Source: Halochromatium glycolicum
GTDB lineage: Bacteria > Pseudomonadota > Gammaproteobacteria > Chromatiales > Chromatiaceae
Direction of reading: 5' to 3'
NCBI RefSeq assembly: GCF_016584085.1
Contig: NZ_NRSJ01000049.1
Location: 1 to 37,973, forward strand
Length of the DNA: 37,973 bases
The notes below the pieces were generated by a model, which did no database searches, had not been told where the DNA came from, and saw nothing but the letters and a program-made list of their open reading frames with translations. This document shows, piece by piece, positions 31,258-37,973 of the stretch (the stretch's first letter is position 1; every line of letters starts with the position of its first letter). A program made the translations under genes and the position numbers.

Positions 31258-33125
31258 CAGCCGCCAGTCGCCGGCTCGATCTCGATCAGCACCTCGTCCG
31301 GATTCACCGAATCGCCCTTGGCAACGAAGATGCCGGTCACCGTGCCGGCGATCGGGGCCTGGATCTCGGACTCCATCTTCATCGCCTCGGTCACCAACAC
31401 GGCCTGTCCCGCGGTGACCGTCTCGCCTTCGCTCACCAAGACGTCGACGATGTTGCCCGGCATCGAGGTGGTCACATGGCCGGGCTGGGTGGGGCGCGGA
31501 CGTTTTCCGGCGATGGCCGTCTTGACTGCGCCCTCGGCCCCGCCGGTCAGGACCACCTCATCGAGGGTCTCGACCAGGACTTCCTCCGGGATGCCGTCGA
31601 TCGCCAGGTAGAAGTGGCGCTCGGCTTGGCCCTTGTGGCCGGCTCCGGTCACCTTGACGTGATAGGTCTCGCCGTGCACGGCGATGTTGAACTCGGTCGG
31701 CGCCGCCTGCGGGCCGAGCCCACTCGTTGGCGGCTCCAGCGGCTCGGGATGCAGGGTGCCGGCGGCCCGATGCTCGAGGAAGGCGCGCCCAACCTCCGGA
31801 AACATGGCGTAGGTCAGGGTATCCTCCGGCGAGCGCGCCAGGTCGCCGATCTCGTTGGTCAAGCGATCGAGCTCGGGCTTGAGCAGATCGGCCGGACGGC
31901 AGTCGATCAGCTCCTCCTTGCCGACCGCCTGCTCCTTCAATTCTGGATTGACCGGCGCCGGGGCCTGTCCATAGCGCCCCTGCAGATAGCGCTTCACCTC
32001 GTTGGTGATGGTCTGATAGCGGTTGTCGGTCAGCACGTTCAGCACCGCCTGGGTGCCGACGATCTGCGAGGTCGGGGTGACCAGCGGCGGATAGCCGAGA
32101 TCCTCGCGCACCCGTGGGATCTCCTCGAGCACCGCGCCCATGCGCTCGAGCGCGTTCTGCTCCTTGAGCTGGTTGGCCAGGTTGGAGATCATCCCACCCG
32201 GCACCTGGTTGACCTGCACCCGGGTATCGACGCCGGTGAACTCGCTCTCGAACTGGTGGTACTTCTTGCGCACCTGATGGAAATAGACGCCGATCTCCTG
32301 GAGTGCCTCCAGATCCAGGCCGGTGTCGTAGGGCGTGCCGCGCAGCGCCGCGACCAGGCTCTCTGTCGGCGCGTGCGAGGTTCCCCCGGCGAGCGCCGAG
32401 ATGGCGGTGTCGATGGTGTCGCAACCGTTCTCGATCGCCTTGAGATGACACATCTCGGACAGGCCGGCGGTGGCGTGGGAATGCAGGTGCAGCGGCAGCG
32501 GGACGCTGTCCTTCAGCGCCTTGACCAGCTCGGCCGTCACATAAGGCGTCAGCAGGCCGGCCATGTCCTTGATGGCAATGGAGTCGCAGCCCATCGCGGC
32601 CAGCTCGCGACCCATGGCGACGAAGCCAGCGCTGTCGTGCACCGGGCTGACGGTGTAGCAGATCGTGCCCTGGGCATGCTTGCCGACCGCCTTGGTCGCC
32701 TCGATAGCGGTGCGCAGGTTGCGCACGTCGTTGAGGGCATCGAAGATGCGGAACACGTCCATGCCATTGGCCGCGGCGCGGGTGACGAAGGCGCGCACCA
32801 CGTCATCGGAGTAATGGCGATAGCCAAGCAGGTTTTGCCCGCGCAGCAGCATCTGCAAGCGGGTGTTGGGCAGGGCCTCGCGCAACTGGCGCAGTCGTTC
32901 CCAGGGGTCTTCCTTCAGGAAGCGCACACACGCATCGAAGGTGGCGCCGCCCCAGCACTCGAGCGACCAGTAGCCGATGGCATCGAGCTTGGGGCAGATC
33001 GGCAGCATGTCCTCGGTGCGCAGGCGGGTCGCGAGCAGTGATTGGTGGGCATCGCGCAGGATGAGGTCGGTGATGTTGATCTTGTTCGTGGATGCTGGCG
33101 TGGGCGTTGGCGTGGATGCGGACAT
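31257..33125 (-). CDS. Pyruvate carboxylase subunit B / oxaloacetate decarboxylase alpha-like carboxyltransferase with biotin carrier domain
   Basis: 622 residues. The carboxyltransferase TIM barrel begins ITDLILRDAHQSLLATRLRT (the metal/pyruvate-site RDAHQS motif), with CWGGATFDACVRFL, MDVFRIFDALND, and the metal-site Lys and His in AIKDMAGLLTP and LHLHSHATAG. A C-terminal biotinyl domain (about 550-620) carries EAMKMES with biotin on Lys583. Together with the biotin carboxylase encoded 14 bases upstream it forms a two-subunit pyruvate carboxylase. No membrane OadB or OadG subunits are present, so the Na+-pump decarboxylase is unlikely. Some relatives carboxylate 2-oxoglutarate, so substrate needs testing. 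Confidence 0.92.
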   Translation of the reverse strand: MSASTPTPTPASTNKINITDLILRDAHQSLLATRLRTEDMLPICPKLDAIGYWSLECWGGATFDACVRFLKEDPWERLRQLREALPNTRLQMLLRGQNLLGYRHYSDDVVRAFVTRAAANGMDVFRIFDALNDVRNLRTAIEATKAVGKHAQGTICYTVSPVHDSAGFVAMGRELAAMGCDSIAIKDMAGLLTPYVTAELVKALKDSVPLPLHLHSHATAGLSEMCHLKAIENGCDTIDTAISALAGGTSHAPTESLVAALRGTPYDTGLDLEALQEIGVYFHQVRKKYHQFESEFTGVDTRVQVNQVPGGMISNLANQLKEQNALERMGAVLEEIPRVREDLGYPPLVTPTSQIVGTQAVLNVLTDNRYQTITNEVKRYLQGRYGQAPAPVNPELKEQAVGKEELIDCRPADLLKPELDRLTNEIGDLARSPEDTLTYAMFPEVGRAFLEHRAAGTLHPEPLEPPTSGLGPQAAPTEFNIAVHGETYHVKVTGAGHKGQAERHFYLAIDGIPEEVLVETLDEVVLTGGAEGAVKTAIAGKRPRPTQPGHVTTSMPGNIVDVLVSEGETVTAGQAVLVTEAMKMESEIQAPIAGTVTGIFVAKGDSVNPDEVLIEIEPATGG

Positions 33126-33139
33126 GGATGGGTTCTCTC

Positions 33140-34558
<1,419 letters not shown>

Positions 34559-34641
34559 GACGGGGTCTCAGGCGTGGCCATTTCAAGAACCGGGCGGAGC
34601 GGCAAGGCCGGGACGGCCTCCTGCCGCCCCCCTCGCGTCCG

Positions 34642-34848
34642 TCAAGCGTTCAGGTCGACCTGCCTGACGCTCATCGCATCCTTCTTGCACAGGGTGATGC
34701 AGATGCCGCATCCCTTGCAGCGTTTCTGGTCCACGGTCACCGCCTCGCTGTCCTCGCAGTAGGCGATGACATTCGGGTCCGGGCATCCCATCGCGCACAA
34801 GGCGCATCCCGAGCAGAGTTTGGCTTCCACTTCGGCGGCATAGTACAT
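34642..34848 (-). CDS. 2[4Fe-4S] ferredoxin-like delta subunit of the 2-oxoacid:ferredoxin oxidoreductase
   Basis: 68 residues. Two CxxCxxCxxxC clusters: Cys12-15-18-22 and Cys44-47-50-54, with an extra Cys31 between them. The order porA-porB-porG-ferredoxin with a 14-base gap after porG indicates that it is the electron-transfer subunit of that enzyme and not a free ferredoxin. A strong purine-rich GGGGG lies before the ATG. Confidence 0.92.
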   Translation of the reverse strand: MYYAAEVEAKLCSGCALCAMGCPDPNVIAYCEDSEAVTVDQKRCKGCGICITLCKKDAMSVRQVDLNA

Positions 34849-34862
34849 CGAAACCCCCTGGA

Positions 34863-35528
34863 TCAGTGTGTCTGTTGGAACATGGATTCGCCAGCCTTCT
34901 CGATGACCTCGAGATTCTTCTCGATCATCTGGCTGACCTTCGCGAACTTCTCCTTCACCGCGTCATCGAGCGCCGCGGTGCTGCCGGAGGCGACGAACTT
35001 GCTGCCGCCGAAGCGTTCCACCATGGCCGACTCCAGCGCATCCAACGAGGGCCGTTGCTGGATGCGGTAGAGCGCCCCGAGCATGGCGATGTTGGTGGAC
35101 AGGTGCGTGCCGCTCACCCCCATCGCGACCTCGGAGGCGGGGACGTAGTGGACCTGCGCATCGAGTTTGGCTAGGTTGTCTCGCTCCTCCTCAGAGAGAT
35201 CCAGGGCGGAGGCCGAGTTGATGATGATGGTCCCGCCGGCCTCCAGGCCATCGAAGAAGGGCATGGTGTAGCTCTTGCCCATGGTGATGACGTGGGGATG
35301 GAAGACCATGATGAGGCTCGGGTACAGGATCTCGCCCCGCTCGTAAATCGGTTCTTGCGCGATGCGCACATAGCTTTCGGCGGGCGCGAGCCGCTTTTCC
35401 GCGCCGAAGAACGGATTGACGGTGACCTGCAGATCGTCCTTGTAGGCGGCCATGCCGAGGATGTGCGCTGCGGTGACGACGCCCTGGCCGCCCAAGCCGG
35501 ACATGCGGATGGACATCTTCTCTGTCAT
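34863..35528 (-). CDS. 2-oxoacid:ferredoxin oxidoreductase gamma subunit
   Basis: 221 residues. It begins IRMSGLGGQGVVTAAHILGM, the GxGGQG signature of the gamma domain, followed by FFGAEKRLAPAESYVRI. Gamma subunits of pyruvate and 2-oxoglutarate enzymes share these features. The start overlaps the porB stop by 4 bases (ATGA). The C-terminal about 30 residues are helical and charged (KFAKVSQMIEKNLEVIEKAG). Confidence 0.93.
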   Translation of the reverse strand: MTEKMSIRMSGLGGQGVVTAAHILGMAAYKDDLQVTVNPFFGAEKRLAPAESYVRIAQEPIYERGEILYPSLIMVFHPHVITMGKSYTMPFFDGLEAGGTIIINSASALDLSEEERDNLAKLDAQVHYVPASEVAMGVSGTHLSTNIAMLGALYRIQQRPSLDALESAMVERFGGSKFVASGSTAALDDAVKEKFAKVSQMIEKNLEVIEKAGESMFQQTH

Positions 35529-36415
35529 GACTGCTTGCCCTCTGGCTGCTTGCCCTCTGACCGCTTGCCATCTTCAAGCGCGCTCAAGAAACTGCGGGCA
35601 TCGTCGGAGATGTATTCGTACTGCTTGAAGCGCTTCTCCTTTTCCCGAGCCTTGATCGTGACCACGGTGTCCGACGGCTTGGTCTTGAAGTTGGTGGGGC
35701 AGGGACTGAGCAGCTGCACGTAGGTGGGGCCGACCTCGCGGGCGATCAGGATGGCGCGGCGCACCACCTTGCCGAGCTTGCCCGGGCGCGATGGTGAGGC
35801 CGCGGCCACGTAGGCGCAGCCGGCGGCTTCGGCCACCTTGGGCAGATCGGCCTTGGGGAACACCTTGCCCTTGGGCGCCATGTTCATCACCGTGCCTTCC
35901 ATGCTCATGCCGCTCTCCTGGCCGCCGGTATTGGCGTAGGCCTCGTTGTCGAGCATGATGGTCGCGATCTTCTCGCGCCGGAACCAGGACTGCATGACCA
36001 TGTCCAGGCCGATGTCGGCGGTGGCGCCGTCGCCGGCGACCACGACCACGTCCTTCACCTGGTCCGGAAAACGCAGGCTCAGCGCGCGCTTGATGCCGCT
36101 CGCCACGGCGTTCTGGTTGCCGAACAGCGAGTGGACGTTGTGCAGGCCGACCTGCGGAAACACCAGGGCGCTGCAGCCGGTGGAGCCCACGATCACCGTA
36201 TCTTCCGGACTCGGCAGCGAGCCGAGCACCAGCCGCAGCGACAGGGCCAGTCCGCAGCCGGCGCACAGCGGATGCTCCTCGATCAGTTCCTTGTACTTGC
36301 CCAGATCGGTGACCTTGTAGTCCTTCCCGTAGGGGCCGTTCTCCACCAGCTCCTTGTATTCCTTGGGCATCACGTCCTCGAACGCGGGCGCGATGCTGAC
36401 GATGCGCGTACTCAC
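35525..36415 (-). CDS. 2-oxoacid:ferredoxin oxidoreductase beta subunit (thiamine diphosphate binding)
   Basis: 296 residues. HPLCAGCGLALSLRLVLGSL near residue 48 gives cysteines typical of pyruvate-type beta subunits. The thiamine diphosphate motif is GDGATADIGLDMVMQSW ... MLDNEAYANTGGQ (about 128-165). LLSPCPTNF follows, with the usual Cys. The C-terminus carries an odd pentapeptide repeat (DGKRS-EGKQP-EGKQS) from a 15-base tandem repeat at about 35530-35574, beyond the family core. Start overlaps the porA stop by 4 bases. The subunit resembles the Hydrogenobacter/Aquifex multisubunit enzymes as I recall them. Confidence 0.93.
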   Translation of the reverse strand: MSTRIVSIAPAFEDVMPKEYKELVENGPYGKDYKVTDLGKYKELIEEHPLCAGCGLALSLRLVLGSLPSPEDTVIVGSTGCSALVFPQVGLHNVHSLFGNQNAVASGIKRALSLRFPDQVKDVVVVAGDGATADIGLDMVMQSWFRREKIATIMLDNEAYANTGGQESGMSMEGTVMNMAPKGKVFPKADLPKVAEAAGCAYVAAASPSRPGKLGKVVRRAILIAREVGPTYVQLLSPCPTNFKTKPSDTVVTIKAREKEKRFKQYEYISDDARSFLSALEDGKRSEGKQPEGKQS

Positions 36416-37554
36416 TGGAGCACCCTCCTGATTTCATCGACGATGAGATGGGCCGGCATGGTCATGCCGCCAAAGACCCGAGGCGCGCCGATCACCCGCC
36501 GGGGGTCGTCCACCCTGGCCTTGAGCTCCTTGGCGAGCCAGCCCACCCGGTTGAGTTCGGGCACGATGACGGCGTATTTGCCAGCGGCCAGTCGCCTGAG
36601 CTCGTCGCTGGGGAACGGGCGGATCGACTTGATCTTCACCAGACCGACCGAAAGACCTTCCTGTCTGCAGAGACGCATCGCCTCGCGGCTCTGGCTCACG
36701 GCAGTGCCGGAGGTGATCAGCAGGACCTCGGCGTCCTCGTGCTCGGTCTCCACCAGTCCGCCGAGATAACGTTCCAGGTGCTTGCGCGAGCGCTCCTGTG
36801 CCGCCTCGATCTCCTGCTGCCAGGAGGCATGGGCGGCATAGCTGATGAAGTTGCTCTTCATCACGAAGGGATCGCGCATCTGCCGCACCGGCACGCTCTC
36901 CATGTCCATGGGCGGGACCGGCGCGCAGTGGGGATCGTAGGGCGGCAGCTTGCTGTCCGCGTCCGGAATCTGCAGGATCTCCTTCGTGTGGGTGACGAAG
37001 AAGCCATCGGCGAAGACACCCACCGGCAGATGCACCTCGGTCTTTTCGGCGACGATGAACGCCTTCAGCAACATGTCGTGCAGGTCCTGCGCGGTTTCGG
37101 CATGCAGCATCAGCATGCCGGTCTCGAGCAGGAAGGCCATCTCGATGGTATCCGGCTGGATCGTCAGGGGACTGTTGATGCCGCGGGTCAGGAAGGCGCA
37201 GACGATCGGCAGGCGCGAGCCGGCCCAGACCGGGAACATCTCGAACGCGCGCATGGTGCCGGGGCCGCCGGTGGCGGTGAACACGCGCACGCCGGCCATG
37301 GCCGCACCGGACACCGAGGACATGACCGCGAACTCGTTCTCGCCGCGGAAGTATTCCTTCACGTAGCCTTCGGCGAACAGGTCGCCGACCAGATGCATGC
37401 TCTCCGACTGCGGCGTGATGGGATAGGAGATGGCCACATCCACGTTCGCCTTCCTGATCGCCTCACGCACGGCTTCACTGCCGCTCAGGAAGTGCTTTTT
37501 CTTCTCCGCCTCGAAGAACAGGTAGTCGGGGCTTCGTACTTGCTGCTGCAGCAT
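36412..37554 (-). CDS. 2-oxoacid:ferredoxin oxidoreductase alpha subunit
   Basis: 380 residues. FLSGSEAVREAIRKANVDVAI then SYPITPQSESMH marks the pyruvate/2-oxoglutarate alpha domain; EYFRGENEFAVMSSVSGAAM and FTATGGPGTMRAFEMFPVW follow, giving the substrate-carboxylate-binding strand and the TxTGGPG loop. The C-terminal domain (VLLITSGTAVSQSREAMR ... VGLVKIKSIRPFPSDELRRL) is the transketolase C-terminal-like part. The reaction is acetyl-CoA or succinyl-CoA + CO2 + reduced ferredoxin to 2-oxoacid, in either direction. Pairing with pyruvate carboxylase genes favours pyruvate, but motifs do not settle the substrate. Confidence 0.92.
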   Translation of the reverse strand: MLQQQVRSPDYLFFEAEKKKHFLSGSEAVREAIRKANVDVAISYPITPQSESMHLVGDLFAEGYVKEYFRGENEFAVMSSVSGAAMAGVRVFTATGGPGTMRAFEMFPVWAGSRLPIVCAFLTRGINSPLTIQPDTIEMAFLLETGMLMLHAETAQDLHDMLLKAFIVAEKTEVHLPVGVFADGFFVTHTKEILQIPDADSKLPPYDPHCAPVPPMDMESVPVRQMRDPFVMKSNFISYAAHASWQQEIEAAQERSRKHLERYLGGLVETEHEDAEVLLITSGTAVSQSREAMRLCRQEGLSVGLVKIKSIRPFPSDELRRLAAGKYAVIVPELNRVGWLAKELKARVDDPRRVIGAPRVFGGMTMPAHLIVDEIRRVLQ

Positions 37555-37555
37555 C

Positions 37556-37789
37556 TCAGCCCCTCGCCTTCAGTCGGTTGACCGCCGCCGTCAGCGCGTG
37601 CAGATCGGCCAAGGCGAAGTCTCGCAGGGAGATCACGGCGTCTTCGTGGCCGGCCTCCGCGCACAGGGCGATGGTGCAGCAATCGGTGCCGCCGCGAATG
37701 ATCTTCAACGCCATATTGGCATAGTGGCAATGCACGCCGACGAAGACGCAGACGTCGATCTTGTTATGCCAGATGGTCAGGTTCGGGTC
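37556..37789 (-). pseudogene. C-terminal part of an epsilon-type subunit (carbon monoxide dehydrogenase beta subunit-like) next to porA
   Basis: From DPNLTIWHNKIDVCVFVGVHCHYANMALK to the stop the frame matches the C-terminal half of the small fifth subunit found beside multisubunit pyruvate/2-oxoglutarate:ferredoxin oxidoreductases (annotated as CO dehydrogenase beta subunit family). As I recall, full-length members are near 190 residues; only about 78 residues of homology remain. The open frame continues upstream to a TTG at 37903 but encodes an unrelated AT-rich segment with no ATG or GTG. The gene is thus very probably 5' truncated at about 37790. Its stop lies 2 bases before the porA ATG, so it was the first gene of the operon. 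Confidence 0.7.
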
Positions 37790-37921
37790 AGCAATTCCCG
37801 CCGCAAAAATATCTGCTTTAGAAACAATAAGTTGGCTTTGAGCCGAAAAAAATCTTTCGTAAACTTTTGAAGCCGAATCAGTATACTGCCACGACCTTCT
37901 CAAGCTGCGAGGCAGGTATTG
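37790..37921. other. AT-rich segment, probable left end of an insertion sequence
   Basis: About 130 bases markedly richer in A and T than anything else in the window (for example AAAAATATCTG, GAAAAAAATCTTTCG). It begins where the epsilon-gene homology stops and ends at a plus-strand ATG that opens a transposase-like frame. A palindromic AGTATACT at about 37878-37885 supplies a TATACT box in both directions. It may hold the promoter of the putative transposase and, by chance or design, a new outward promoter for porA. Confidence 0.45.
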
Positions 37922-37973
37922 ATGAGTGGTCCGTTCTCACGCCAGCACCTCAGCGTCGCGGGACTGCTGCGCG
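37922..37973 (+). CDS. Possible start of a transposase gene, cut by the window end
   Basis: ATG at 37922 opens MSGPFSRQHLSVAGLLR, open to the window edge. The pattern SRQHLSVxGLLR resembles the N-termini of some transposases I have seen, but 17 residues are too few to be sure. GAGGCAGG lies about 8 bases upstream as a plausible ribosome-binding site. The truncated neighbour and the AT-rich DNA between support a mobile element. Confidence 0.3.
   Translation, partial: MSGPFSRQHLSVAGLLR

Noticed and set aside
31251..33041. 596-codon plus-strand open frame opposite pycB
   Set aside because: Antisense shadow in GC-rich DNA; the minus-strand frame has the complete carboxyltransferase and biotin motifs.
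37879..37884. Native minus-strand promoter of the por operon at TATACT
   Set aside because: No -35 box at 16-18 bases, the box is palindromic and lies in probable insertion-sequence DNA, so it is only noted as a possible element-borne promoter.

Overview
The window is GC-rich, densely coded DNA. Its gene content points to an anaerobic or phototrophic gammaproteobacterium, most likely a purple sulfur bacterium of the Chromatiaceae type. That placement is inferred from the gene mix: oxygen-independent cobalamin synthesis with CbiX, a Hydrogenobacter-like multisubunit 2-oxoacid:ferredoxin oxidoreductase, a SulP carrier and a selenium locus. No rRNA gene was available to prove it.

Layout. (1) 93-6949, selenium region: an exported thioredoxin-like DUF255 protein, a TIGR04283 glycosyltransferase, a SelD fused to an FAD oxidoreductase, and a divergent SenB-type selenosugar synthase. 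Gene relics (CbbQ/NorQ tail, duplicated glycosyltransferase tail) lie among them. (2) 7127-15097, metal/sulfur/arsenic region: an ArsR-rhodanese regulator, a beheaded fatty-acid hydroxylase, a CDF cation exporter divergent from its MerR regulator (with a textbook 19-bp-spacer promoter), a periplasmic rhodanese, a trans-sulfuration PLP enzyme, ArsM and a Uma2 nuclease. This part is rich in decay: a DNA methyltransferase start, a frameshifted cysteine desulfurase start, and a 236-bp MITE with perfect 17-bp inverted repeats and a 5-bp target duplication. (3) 15169-28479, cobalamin region: on the minus strand a B12 riboswitch, a leader ORF, cbiM, a NikL-like gene, cbiQ, cbiO and cbiX, then an inserted defence/addiction block (BrnT-type and FitAB-type toxin-antitoxin pairs and an hsdS with no hsdM or hsdR nearby), then a CbiL-CbiG fusion. 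On the plus strand there is a CbiH-CbiA fusion. (4) 28485-37789, central carbon block, all minus strand: 2-oxoacid:ferredoxin oxidoreductase porA-porB-porG-ferredoxin with a truncated epsilon-like gene, pyruvate carboxylase-type pycA and pycB, a SulP anion carrier translationally coupled to pycB, and pyrC. (5) 37790-end: an AT-rich segment leading into what looks like the start of a transposase gene, the probable cause of the truncation.

How the genes fit together. The cobalt importer feeds Co2+ to CbiX and the corrin-ring enzymes, and cobalamin closes the loop through the riboswitch. The carbon block could carboxylate acetyl-CoA to pyruvate with reduced ferredoxin and then pyruvate to oxaloacetate with bicarbonate, with SulP possibly importing that bicarbonate. 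SelD makes selenophosphate, the substrate of SenB; the third selenoneine enzyme (SenA) is not in the window.

Most promising leads: the coupled carboxylation operon with SulP; the selenium locus; the riboswitch with a strongly translated leader ORF; the double cobalamin-enzyme fusions; and the MITE sitting directly on a ribosome-binding site.
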